This document shows, in pieces, positions 48,955-57,779 of a stretch of 64,000 nt of DNA (the stretch's first letter is position 1; every line of letters begins with the position of its first letter). The position numbers and the translations under genes are program-made. A model generated the notes under the pieces. It searched no databases and was not told the origin of the DNA. It was given only the letters and a program-made list of their open reading frames with translations. The stretch lies in contig NC_014248.1 in assembly GCF_000196515.1 (NCBI RefSeq), positions 2,031,501 to 2,095,500 of the forward strand, written 5' to 3'. Source of the stretch: 'Nostoc azollae' 0708. Its GTDB lineage: Bacteria; Cyanobacteriota; Cyanobacteriia; Cyanobacteriales; Nostocaceae.

Positions 48955-49534
48955 ATTTTCCAGGGTGAAGTTTTTTTAGTGTCAGTACAGCAAAAAATCA
49001 TGGTAGTAATCTTCTGGCGTTTAATCCAGTATTTTGATTCCTGAATTGTTGCCATTACACCAATATATATTTTTCTGCCTATACGCCCTACTTGTAGCAA
49101 CTCTTGTAGTTTTTGTTTCACTTCCACAACTTCAATAATCTCCTGTCCATAGGCTTTGAGTATTTCTCCAGCAATTCCTGAAATTTGTAAACCTAAATTC
49201 TGAGTTACATTACGACCTTTTTCTTACTCAATTAACAAAGGTAAATTTTGCTCATAAGGCAACTGAATAGCTTTTTCTTCTGCTTCATCAAGTAATTGAA
49301 GCGTAGATAAGATGTTATTTGAAATAGGATCAATCACTTCAATCAAATCATGAATTCCATAATGTTGCTTATAAGCATTCCAACTCGAGAACTCACCTCG
49401 AGAGATTTCTTGAGTCACAACTGTTGGTACTAGATTCGATCATATATCTTGCCAATGAAGTTATACCCATCACTAAGTCTCTCTAGAGTAATTAGAGGTC
49501 GAGTATCACTAACAATGGAGGGTTTATTGCTCAC
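48955..49534 (-). pseudogene. DUF3368 PIN-type toxin, broken
   Basis: From a GTG at 49534: SNKPSIVSDTRPLITLERLS and YNFIGKIYDRI, then a frameshift to LVPTVVTQEIS, YKQHYGIHDLIEVIDPI, DEAEEKAIQLPYEQNLPLLI, a TAA, and GRNVTQNLGLQISGIAGEIL. These are the DUF3368 (VapC-like ribonuclease) blocks, including the SDT and EAE acidic positions. The frameshift and stop inactivate it. Its UPF0175 antitoxin gene just upstream is intact. Confidence 0.8.
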
Positions 49535-49551
49535 ACACTCAACTCAATGTT

Positions 49552-49752
49552 TCAATTTTCTTCACTATCCACACAAATTGAAACACCATATGGGGGTAGC
49601 ATTTCTGCAAAAGCTCGACGACTGATATTCAGTATTTGACAAGCTTGATGTTCTGAAAGTTTACCTCTGAAATAACGCATGGCTACCAGTGCTTCCATCA
49701 AGTACCGTTGGTCGATATCTACAATGTCCGGTAGCTCTAGTGATACTTTCAT
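49552..49752 (-). CDS. UPF0175 family antitoxin
   Basis: 66 residues: MKVSLELPDIVDIDQRYLME, ALVAMRYFRGKLSEHQACQI and LNISRRAFAEMLPPYGVS. UPF0175 proteins have a helix-turn-helix-like core (KLSEHQACQILNISRRAFAE) and are the antitoxins paired with DUF3368 toxins. The frame is intact while the downstream toxin is dead, so it is probably a free-standing regulator or simply not yet decayed. Confidence 0.8.
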   Translation of the reverse strand: MKVSLELPDIVDIDQRYLMEALVAMRYFRGKLSEHQACQILNISRRAFAEMLPPYGVSICVDSEEN

Positions 49753-50111
49753 GAGCCTAAATACTTTGGAAGTACATCAATAATTTATCCCAAAGTACCT
49801 TGAAACATTATATCTGTTCCTTTTTCCTAGCCTCTGCCTAGACTAGAAATGAAATCTCGGAGGCTGGAACGCGAGGCAGAGTTTTTTAAACAGTATTATC
49901 TTGTTGCCAGTCTCTGGCTGGGTATGCCATTACAGAGGCTTTGCCTCTAAGTAGGTAGTGTTAGAAATTGTCGTTATTACAAGGCAGGAGGTAGGAGGGA
50001 AGAGGTGTTTAGGCAACTTTACTTTTTGTTACATACTTGTATTTTTTCGCACCTTTCTACTTAATCCCACAATTGTATTGTGATAATTAAGTGATTTACT
50101 TAGGTAAATTT
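49753..50111. other. Spacer with inverted repeats, no gene
   Basis: These 359 bases contain repeat-like blocks (for example TCGGAGGCTGGAACGCGAGG and ACAGAGGCTTTGCCTCT) and no supported coding region. The promoter of the effector-associated gene at 50112 should lie near the right end. Confidence 0.45.
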
Positions 50112-50461
50112 ATGACAGACATTAAATTTTCTATTGAAGATGAAAATCTGATCACAGCTACTGATGAACTCTTAGCAATAGAAGGTATGACTGGTAACTA
50201 TGCAGTAGATTTGGAAGATGTGAAAAAAGAACCAATCATAACTACAGTTGCAACGAAGTAGGTGGGCGGAAAAATTTATAACTATGTCATGGTGAATGCA
50301 GCAAGGCGGAATCGAGCAATCCCAACAGTTTCAAGTCAATTACATTTTGTTACATATTTATGTTTATTTGTGTCTACCTATTTATAGTTGGTTTAGTTGG
50401 TGGGAGGATTGCGATCATTGAACAAATTGCCAAATGGGATCACAAGTATAAACAGAAGTAG
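50112..50461 (+). pseudogene. Small effector-associated-type protein disrupted by a MITE
   Basis: Before the insertion: MTDIKFSIEDENLITATDEL then LAIEGMTGNYAVDLEDVKKE and PIITTVAT. After it: IVGLVGGRIAIIEQIAKW followed by DHKYKQK and a stop. Deleting 50257-50382 (with adjacent target bases) joins ACG to ATA GTT and restores one protein of about 73 residues. Proteins of this shape (acidic N-terminus, IVGxVGGxIAIxEQIxKW end) commonly precede CHAT or caspase-like genes in cyanobacteria and resemble effector-associated modules; this assignment is by pattern only. A CHAT N-terminal fragment follows at 50586. Confidence 0.6.
50257..50382. repeat. 126-bp MITE, copy 2
   Basis: Ends AGTAGGTGGGCGG and, read inwards from the right, AATAGGTAGACAC. 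It has exactly the same length as copy 1 (34589-34714), and internal blocks such as TATAACTATGTCATGG and TTATGTTTATTTGTGTCTA are shared. The left TA target base pair is no longer intact. It introduces an in-frame TAG at 50259. Confidence 0.85.
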
Positions 50462-50585
50462 TCAGATAAAAAATTGCCAAAGTCCTGATTGATTGTTGGA
50501 CGCAAGGGTAGACGATTTCTACTATAAAATGCCACAATTAAGCAAATTAGCCAAATTTTAGAATCTTAAATATTAGAATCATCAC

Positions 50586-50813
50586 GTGCAGATTCTTCAC
50601 CTTGACCTGAAGGCAGTTTCAGGTAATTACGTAGAGTTACGCTACTTTACTGATAATTACAACAAATACCAAAAGCGATCACTCCCTCTGAGTAAAATCA
50701 GCGATTTAATCGAGTTAGTAGAAAGAGATTATTACATTTCTTTATTTGCTGAGGATTACTATGACTTGAAACATCAATTAAGCTTTTTGCTCAACTTATG
50801 TTTCAAAATCTAG
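50586..50813 (+). pseudogene. N-terminal fragment of a CHAT-type protein
   Basis: QILHLDLKAVSGNYVELRYF, then RSLPLSKISDLIELVERDYY, match the N-terminal segment of cyanobacterial CHAT-domain proteins that begin with this module. The family would continue for several hundred residues; here the frame ends after FLLNLCFKI and no CHAT core follows. Between it and the MITE-disrupted gene a further broken piece reads GRKGRRFLL and ATIKQISQILE. Confidence 0.6.
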
Positions 50814-51139
50814 ATGTCCAGCTTATGCTTCATTCTTACAAATGGGTTATTTAATAGGGAATAATAATCATTTATAAGCTAGAATGATTGCTTGACCTGT
50901 AATTCATACATGACTTTATATGATGATTATCATTTTTATTTATTCAGTGAAGACCATTCCAGAACGATCTCTCTACATAAAATATAATAGCTAGACTCAA
51001 TTCTTAGAAAAACAATGTTTTAAATTATATAATGGTAATTTTGAACTATATCTTGGCATGAAGGTTAATAACTATGCTGTTTTTTGAGGGTTGTTTATTT
51101 CAAGTTTTGCCCGACAGGGTTTTTTAAACTCAGGCTTAT
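50814..51139. other. Gene-free AT-rich spacer
   Basis: No coding region is supported. This is probably deleted CHAT-gene territory, but nothing recognisable is left. Confidence 0.4.
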
Positions 51140-51751
51140 ATTATGGTGCAAAAAATTAACTCTGCCTCATGATCTGATGCAGAGGTTGATATCGTCTTTG
51201 GCTAAAATACTTGATTTTGCGTTACCTCTTGGTCATTTTATGATTCAGCATTTGGCTCAACTTATGGTTCAAGTCACACTAGTTCAGTCTTTCAAGAAAA
51301 TTTAGCAAGTTTACTACCATTTGTGCCAATTCTCAAAGGAGGTGCCGAAGAAGCAGTTGTGAGAAAAGCAGTCCTTAAACTTCGAGAAAATGAACAGTTA
51401 AGGGAGTTAGAACCATTATTATCATTTTTTGTATCATTTATCCTAGAAATACGAATAGTTCAACAAATCATGAGGTGGGATATGACAGTATTAAGAGAAT
51501 CACCCTGGTATCAAGCAATTCTTAAGGAAGGATAACAACGAGGTAAATTGAGAGGTAAATTGAGAGGTGAAGCTAATTTAGTTATTCGCTTATGAGCAAA
51601 GTATTTTGGTAATCTAGATACAGAAATTGCACCGAAAATTCGCCAGTTATCAATCCTTCAATTAGAAACATTAGGAGAAAGTATCTTTGATTTTTCTGCT
51701 ATGGTTGATTTAGAAAACTGGTTACAAGAAAATACTGGTTATGATAGTTAG
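51140..51751 (+). pseudogene. Rpn-family (PD-(D/E)XK) nuclease remnant
   Basis: The distal frame reads ENLASLLPFVPILKGGAEEA, LRENEQLRELEPLLSFFVSF, VQQIMRWDMTVLRESPWYQA and, after a TAA, KLRGEANLVIRL, a stop, YFGNLDTEIAPKIRQLSILQ and a DUF4351-like tail FDFSAMVDLENWLQEN. This is the C-terminal half of Rpn/recombination-promoting nuclease-type proteins. The nuclease core at the N-terminus is missing or unreadable (about 51140-51240 is in conflicting frames). Confidence 0.7.
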
Positions 51752-52050
51752 TCAGATTTTCTAAGTTCCACAAATAATGAGGTAGGATATGACAGTGATT
51801 AAGATTAAAGTAGGTTGAGTTAAGCGACAGCGCAATCCAACAAAAGCATTGATGATGTTGGGTTTCATCCCTCAACCCAACCTCCATTTGTCCCTTTGTA
51901 TTTTTGTGTGCAACCTTAATCGAAGAGTTGTTAATTTCTTCCAAATAGAACCTGATTTAAATCAATTTTAAATCTAGTTCATAATTCCTCACAGGAAAGA
52001 TTAGATAAGTTGAGTAATAAATGAGTTCTTTCTGTCAGATAAGAGGCTAT

Positions 52051-52943
52051 TGATAAAGTAAATGTAAAGGGGAGTAGAAAAGGAATGTTGGAAGGATAGG
52101 ATACATAAAATGTAGTGTATTTACATAGCTAATCATGGAACGAAAGTCTTACCCCACAGACTTAACTGATATAGAGTGGGAAATCCTGGCCCCATTGATT
52201 CCACCAGCCAAAGAAGGAGGGCATCTACCCACAACAGATATAGGTGAAATATGTAATTCCATCTATTATCATTTGAAAACTGGATGTCAATGGAATATGC
52301 TTCCAGGTGACTTCCCGCCAAGGTCAACGGTATATAGCTATTACAGTAAATGGCAGGGCCATGGGGTTTGGGAAAAATTCAACCATACATTGGGTGGTCA
52401 AGTTCGCTCGAAATTAGGTAAATCAACACAACCTACCGCGCTCGCTGCAGACAGTCAGTCGGTCAACACTGACCAAAAAAAGGGGATGTGTATAGTTTTG
52501 ACGGATATAAAAAGGTAAAAGGAAGAAAGGGGCAAAGTTTAGTTGATAGCCTGGGACTTGTGTTGAAACTTTTTGTTAGTGAAGCAAATGCCCCAGAACG
52601 AATACTTGCTGCCTATGCACTAATGGAACTGCTAGAAGAACCCACAGAATTATTGGAAAAAGTCCAAGTTTTATGGGTTGATTCCGGTTATGACGGTGAT
52701 AAATTTGCACTTGCAGTTTGGTTCATGATTTAAGCTCATGTTGAAGTCATAGGACCTACTGAGCAAGAATTTAAAGTTTTACCACAACCCTGGGTAGTAG
52801 AAAGAACATTTGGGTGGTTTAACCAATATCATCGTCTAAGCAAGGATTATGAGCGTTTAACACAAATGAGGGAAGGGGCTATATATGCTCTTATGACTAG
52901 AATTATGCTACTTCCTCTTGTCTCCTCAACATTTACTTTATAA
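52051..52943 (+). mobile_element. IS5-family insertion sequence with a dead transposase
   Basis: Left end TGATAAAGTAAATGT and right end, read inwards, TTATAAAGTAAATGT define an 893-bp element. The transposase stop codon lies inside the right inverted repeat. No clear target duplication was seen. Confidence 0.75.
52135..52943 (+). pseudogene. IS5-family transposase in two overlapping frames, with a nonsense codon
   Basis: The first frame (MERKSYPTDLTDIEWEILAP ... LAADSQSVNTDQKK) carries the IS5 N-terminal domain and the first catalytic Asp. A -1 shift at A-AAA-AAG (about 52478-52484) would join it to the second frame: GDVYSFDGYKKVKGRKGQSL, VLWVDSGYDGDKFA, then a TAA at about 52731, and [20 protein letters not shown] with the catalytic Glu. 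The slippery heptamer suggests programmed frameshifting as used by many IS5 elements; the TAA kills this copy. Confidence 0.8.
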
Positions 52944-52957
52944 ATCATCTCTAAAGT

Positions 52958-53285
52958 TCCATCATCGGACTCACAGTAAGAGATAACTTCTCATCTAAAG
53001 AAGCAAAACGCGCTACTAACAAACTCTCTACCATCAAACGCTGTCCTTCTTGTCCTCCTTCTTCTATTCCCTCTTGTCACCACTCTTCCCGTTGTTTGAG
53101 ATATGCTGGTGATAAACTCATGATTAACTCCCTGTCTTCTTCACTGACATTACTATTCTGAATTTTCAGGTGATGATGTTGTCGGCACAAACCAAACATA
53201 TATTTCCTGAACTTCGCTTTTTACATCTTGAGTGGTTGTGACATTACCTAGACGTGCTAATAATTACTCTAGATATTCCTTGGCC
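52958..53285 (-). pseudogene. Rpn-like nuclease-associated gene, internally deleted
   Basis: The minus strand reads AKEYLE, TAG, LLARLGNVTTTQDVKSEVQE and IYVWFVPTTSSPENSE, then after a deletion VSEEDRELIMSLSPAYLKQR, EEW, a stop, and EGIEEGGQEGQRLMVESLLV with ARFASLDEKLSLTV. I recognise the first and last parts of a cyanobacterial family usually near 260-300 residues; the central half is missing. It abuts the DUF2288 gene. Confidence 0.6.
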
Positions 53286-53604
53286 AGTTGGTAATGGGGT
53301 TGTCCTGTGATAAAACGGCTTTTTCTTGCACCAAGACGTAAGGTTCAACGATGAGGGCATTAAACCGCTTGGTGTGATCGCTATTCCACTCTCCCAACTG
53401 TTCTGGTGTGGGTTTAACCAATAACTGTTCATCAATCCAATTTTGGACAGAGGGAATATTATCACTAGCGATTGCAACTCCCACATCCAACAAATCCAAC
53501 CCATCTGCTACCACAATTATTGCATCTCTTTGTGCATGGGGAATTAACCAATCCCATTCTGCTTCATCCATGTTTTGTGTTAGTTCTGATCTTAAATCAG
53601 ACAT
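53269..53604 (-). CDS. DUF2288 family protein
   Basis: 111 residues. The blocks EAEWDWLIPHAQRDAIIVV, ADGLDLLDVGVAIASDNIPS and RFNALIVEPYVLVQEKAVL are DUF2288, a small family of unknown function common in cyanobacteria. The frame is intact from the ATG at 53604 and its end overlaps the neighbouring decayed gene by a few codons. Confidence 0.8.
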   Translation of the reverse strand: MSDLRSELTQNMDEAEWDWLIPHAQRDAIIVVADGLDLLDVGVAIASDNIPSVQNWIDEQLLVKPTPEQLGEWNSDHTKRFNALIVEPYVLVQEKAVLSQDNPITNWPRNI

Positions 53605-53703
53605 AATTTTCGATTTTTGCTTTTATAATCTGATGATACATGATTTATACACTTGAGTAAAATAATTCGTAATCTAAAAACTCGTATTTCCAATCACGAA
53701 TAA

Positions 53704-54012
53704 CTAGATATCTGATTTCATTTCTTCAAATTCCAATAGAGCTACAACTATTCCACCAATAGGAATAGATATAAAAACCCCTAATAAACCTGCCAGTCCA
53801 GCACCAACTAGTAAAGAAAAAAATACTACTACTGGCTTAAGGTTCATTATTCCTTGTATAACTCGTGGTGCAATTAAGTTATCTTGAATTTGCTGGAGAA
53901 TTATACAAGCTATCAATACTTTTAATGATAACCAAGTGTTTTGCGCTAAAATAATTAAAGTAATTGTACTAACTCCTAATGTTGGACCTATGCCTGGTAT
54001 CATCTTTAGAAC
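53704..54012 (-). pseudogene. AI-2E/PerM family transporter, C-terminal fragment
   Basis: About 100 residues: IPGIGPTLGVSTITLIILAQ, LQQIQDNLIAPRVIQGIMNL and the final membrane segment VVVFFSLLVGAGLAGLLGVF. These are the last two to three helices of AI-2 exporter-type (PerM) proteins, normally about 350 residues. The gene is cut at 54013-54018, where an IS701 end begins, so the first 250 residues are lost. Confidence 0.8.
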
Positions 54013-54017
54013 TCTTA

Positions 54018-54052
54018 CTATCGGGACTTAAACAAAAGTTAAGAGTAAAAAG
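54018..54052. mobile_element. Solo left end of the IS701-type element
   Basis: TATCGGGACTTAAACAAAAG and the following TTAAGAGTAAAAAG match the left end of the copies at 3376-4726 and 35082-36444. Only this short end remains, next to the truncated AI-2E transporter. Confidence 0.75.
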
Positions 54053-54566
54053 CGGACTAAGGCTAAATCATTTACTCAGTTTTTATATTTTATAACTATA
54101 GTGCTGAAGAAACGAAAAATCTAGATAAATCATATAGTTTAAGGGTTATTTAAGGTGGATAAGATGCAGCAAATAAGCCTTGATACCATGAAAACTCCAA
54201 CACTTCTTCAGATTTTAGACGATTCTAAATCCTCCACTTGTTCCTCCTAACTCCTGACTCCTAATCGTCACGAACAACTTCTTCAGCAAGCCTTTATAGT
54301 GCTGAAGTTCAAATATATACAGTTCCAGAATTGTTCGCTACATCCTTAAAGCATATTCCTTAGTATATAAATTCTGTTTGCACTATAAGAATTCATGATC
54401 CAAAATCTGAAATTGCTGTAAGCATTCAGCTCATGCCTAACGGCACTCTACGCGAACAGCCATTAGGAGTCAGCTTTTTCAGGCTAACGCCAAAAATATC
54501 TACTTTATAATTAACCAATTTCTCAAAAATTGTGACTCCTGACTCCTGAAGTCTTACAAATTGCTA
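54053..54566. other. Spacer after plsC, repeats only
   Basis: About 510 bases with spacer repeats (for example TATAGTGCTGAAG twice, and ACTCCTGACTCCT runs near 54250 and 54540). No gene is supported. Confidence 0.5.
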
Positions 54567-55220
54567 TTATCGTCCTAAATCATGCATTTCATTAATTACA
54601 GTTGCACATTTTTGTGTTACTGCTTCTAATTCTGATTTACTAGTAGAATTGGGAGGATCAATTAGTTTACCAATTCTGACAGTAATGGAAACTGCATGGG
54701 GAATTGCAGAACCTGGTTGTAATATCTTGTCAGTACCCCACAAACTGACGGGTAAAAAAGGTACTTTTGCCTTACCAGCTATTAGTGCTGCGCCTTTTTT
54801 GGGGTCAGTAATGCGACCATCAGGGGTACGAGTACCTTCTAAAAATACACCCACGGCCCAACCCTTATCAAGACATTCTAAAGCAGCACGGATAGCATTG
54901 CGATCAGCTGTACCCCGACTGACTGGATAAGCACCATATATTTTAATTATTTGTGCTAACACAGGGACTTTAAACAATTCTTCCTTAGCCATGTAAGCGA
55001 CTGGACGACGTACACAATTAGAAATAATTGGGGGATCAAAGTAACTTGCGTGGTTGCTAACTACTAGCACTGGACCCTTTTGAGGGATTTTTTCCACGCC
55101 ATGAATTTTTATCCGAAAATAAGTGTGCAGCATGGGACTAAGCAATGACCACTTAAAGGTGTGGTAAAGTACCCAACTAATTAAAGGTTCGCGTTCTCTG
55201 GTCACTGAGGATAATTTCAA
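54567..55220 (-). CDS. plsC: 1-acyl-sn-glycerol-3-phosphate acyltransferase
   Basis: 217 residues. It transfers the second acyl chain to make phosphatidic acid. The acyltransferase motifs are NHASYFDPP (H57, D62), PVSRGTADRNA and FLEGTRTPDGR, followed by PVSLWGTDKILQP. The start is uncertain: TTG at 55220 or GTG at 55205; there is no suitable ATG. In related genomes plsC follows plsX-fabH-fabD closely; here an IS1380-type element ends 43 bases upstream of the start and separates it from fabD by 2.5 kb. Confidence 0.9.
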   Translation of the reverse strand: MKLSSVTREREPLISWVLYHTFKWSLLSPMLHTYFRIKIHGVEKIPQKGPVLVVSNHASYFDPPIISNCVRRPVAYMAKEELFKVPVLAQIIKIYGAYPVSRGTADRNAIRAALECLDKGWAVGVFLEGTRTPDGRITDPKKGAALIAGKAKVPFLPVSLWGTDKILQPGSAIPHAVSITVRIGKLIDPPNSTSKSELEAVTQKCATVINEMHDLGR

Positions 55221-55262
55221 AGAGACTAAAATTTAGCATAAGCTATGGTGATCGTTTTTAGT

Positions 55263-57101
55263 CCCGGATTTCTCACAAAAAGATAAAAAAAAGGGGTTAA
55301 AGACTGCGAGGATGTATATATAGCAAGCATTTCAGCAGTTGTAAACCATGACCCCATCTTCAACAGATTGTATACCAAAACAGTTGAAATTTGAGCAACG
55401 AAAATGGCTGCCAGTCATAGTCAATTTCCAGGGTGGACAAGTAAGAGCAGATGCAGGATTCAGCTTAATTGCTGAAATAGACAGAAAATTGCAAATCACA
55501 TCACAGTTTGCACAATGTTTCCAAGATTAGCGAAAGCCAAATCGGATTGACCATTCAATAGAGAGCTTAATTAAACAAAGAATATACGGGTTGGTCATGG
55601 GGTATGAAGACTTGAATGACCACGAATAATTACGTCATGACCAGATGTTTGCTATAGCATTAGCAAAAAGGATTGGAGTAGAGAATGAACCTGCAACATT
55701 GGCAGGAAAGAGTACATTAAATCCCCTGGAACATTGTCCTGAAGATGTGGAACAAGGAGCAGACAGCGGGTACCATGAAATCTGGCATTCTCCATCAGAA
55801 ATTGAAAGCTTACTTGTCAAAATATTTCTAGAATCTTACGCCAAAGAAACAAGATAAATTGTTTTGGATTTAGATGTAACTGATGACTTAGTACACGGCT
55901 ATCAGGAGCAAGTTCTCTTCAATACTTATGATGGGGGATAATGCTATGGTCCACTTTATGTTTTCTGTGGAAAACATCTATTAGCAGCCAAACTTCACCC
56001 TTCAAACGTAGACCCAGCATTTGGGACATTATCAGAACTACAAGGAGTGATTAAATAAATAGGTCAACAATGGAAGAATGTTGAGATCTTAGTAGGTGGA
56101 GATAGTGCTTATTCTAGAGACGATATCATGACATGGTGTGAATCCCAAATGGGTGTGGATTATGTTTTTGGATTGGCGCAAAATAGTCGTTTAATTGGGA
56201 TGACTAGAAAGACTCAAAGTAGAGTATCCCTTGAGTTTGAGTAAAAACTATCAACAGTAGTTTCATTCTTAGAAACTATGTTTAAACCAGATGAAGAACT
56301 TGCAGAATTTGCTGGTGACTTGATTAATAACTCAATTTGCTATAAATCTTTAGACTATAAAGCTCGTGAATCTTGGAGCCGTAGTCGTCGTGTTGTTTTT
56401 AAAGTTGAATATGGAGTAAAAGGGACTAATGTTCGTTTTGTTGTAACTTCACTTTCTACTAAGAAAGTACCTCCTAGTCAACTATATAGACAAAAATATT
56501 GTCAGCGAGGGGAGATGGAAAATCGTTTTAAAGAACAACAATTAGAACTTTTTAGTGATAGAACAAGCAACCATACATTTACGGTAAATCAATTAGGTTT
56601 ATGGTTCTCTTCTATAGCTTAGGTTTTGCTCAATGCCTTGGGTCAAAAATGTTTAGCTAAAACCGAATTACAAAATGCTACTGTTGGGACTATTCGTACC
56701 AAATTATTGAAGTTAGGAGCTTTGATTACTGTAAGTACACGTCCCATTTTAATTGCGATTACTAGTTCTTGCCCATACAGACATATCTTTGCTACTGCTC
56801 ATAGACGCTTAATAATGCTCACTAATACTGCTTAATTTGAAGTTAAATTGCCTTTTACTTATTTCTAAGTAATCATAGTTCGCCCTTGGGTTGATTCAAG
56901 TCTTGTTTTGTCATGCTTAATTTTATGAACAGAGCATTTTGATTTTACTACCAATAAAAAGATAGTGACTTTTTTAGCTTTATAAATGCGATTTTATATT
57001 TAATTTATCTCTGCGATTCAGTTTTGATTGATGATGTATCAAAATTTAGTCTCACATCAGGTCATGTAAATTTATTTTTTACTGCTTGTGAGAAATCCGG
57101 G
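55263..57101 (+). mobile_element. IS1380-type element with perfect ends and 5-bp target duplication
   Basis: The 16-bp ends CCCGGATTTCTCACAA are perfect inverted repeats (55263-55278 and 57086-57101). TTAGT is duplicated directly outside (55258-55262, 57102-57106). The element is 1839 bp. It sits between fabD and plsC. Its transposase carries several stop codons. Confidence 0.92.
55348..56835 (+). pseudogene. IS1380-type transposase with seven in-frame stops
   Basis: One frame of 496 codons spans the gene from MTPSSTDCIPKQLKFEQRKW to the end, with stops at seven places but no frameshift. Blocks: ADAGFSLIAEIDRKLQITSQ, RIYGLVMGYEDLNDHE, VLDLDVTDDLVHGYQEQVLF (first Asp), ILVGGDSAYSRDDIMTWCES (second Asp), RVVFKVEYGVKGTNVRFVVT and QRGEMENRFKEQQLELFSD (catalytic Glu). 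All three catalytic residues are still in place. Confidence 0.9.
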
Positions 57102-57409
57102 TTAGTCACCCCACAGAGGAGAATTTAGGCTGTGAATAGGCTATTCAGTGGTGATAGCACTGTTTTATTGTAAGTAAATTGCACAAATTTATTTGAAATA
57201 AAATACATCCAAAATAATATCAAGTCCGCCTAATTACTGGTAATAACTATTTTCCTATTCCTTATTTCCTATTCCCTCCCCTCACAGATATGCTAAATAT
57301 TCAACACTTCTGGATCAGAAGATACATCCCTAGCTAGAGAATTTTAGGGAGTGAATATCAATAGCCTAGATGTTAAATAACCAATAAATAATTTATGAAG
57401 AGGTAAGTT
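57102..57409. other. Spacer between the IS1380 end and the DUF2795 gene
   Basis: No gene is seen. The stretch contains the TTAGT duplication at its left edge and spacer repeats such as CTATTCCTTATTTCCTATTCC. The promoter of the DUF2795 gene should be here. Confidence 0.45.
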
Positions 57410-57601
57410 ATGGCAGTATCAGCGATTGATATTTCCAGAAGTCTCAGTGGCATAGATTTTCCTGCTAATAAACAGAAACTGGTCAACCATGCCAGGGACA
57501 ACAATGCAAATCAGGAGATAATTGAAATTCTGCAAGAGATGCCAGAGCGAGAATATGACAACATGGCAGACGTAGAACACGAATTTGGTCAAGTTAAATA
57601 A
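57410..57601 (+). CDS. DUF2795 family small protein
   Basis: 63 residues: ISRSLSGIDFPANKQKLVNH followed by ARDNNANQEIIEILQEMPER and EYDNMADVEHEFGQ. DUF2795 proteins are short helical proteins of this size with the GIDFPA-K and LP-REY patterns; function unknown. AGAGGTAAG precedes the ATG as a ribosome-binding site. The gene is intact and convergent with fabD. Confidence 0.8.
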   Translation: MAVSAIDISRSLSGIDFPANKQKLVNHARDNNANQEIIEILQEMPEREYDNMADVEHEFGQVK

Positions 57602-57655
57602 CTGTTGAATAAGTTTGTATTCTGGTCTACGTCATTAGAGAGTTTTTCATTTTCG

Positions 57656-57685
57656 AAAAAAGTGGGACTTAAACCTTTAAGTCCC
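57656..57685 (-). terminator. Factor-independent terminator of the plsX-fabH-fabD operon
   Basis: On the minus strand GGGACTTAAA-GG-TTTAAGTCCC forms a perfect 10-bp stem followed by AC and six T residues, 94 bases after the fabD stop. The stem also faces the convergent DUF2795 gene. Confidence 0.8.
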
Positions 57686-57779
57686 AATACAGGACTTCCA
57701 AATAAAAAGTATCCAATGTGTAGGATGCATCAAAAAAAGAAATTGCTCTTACAGATATTATATTGTGAATTGATTTTAC

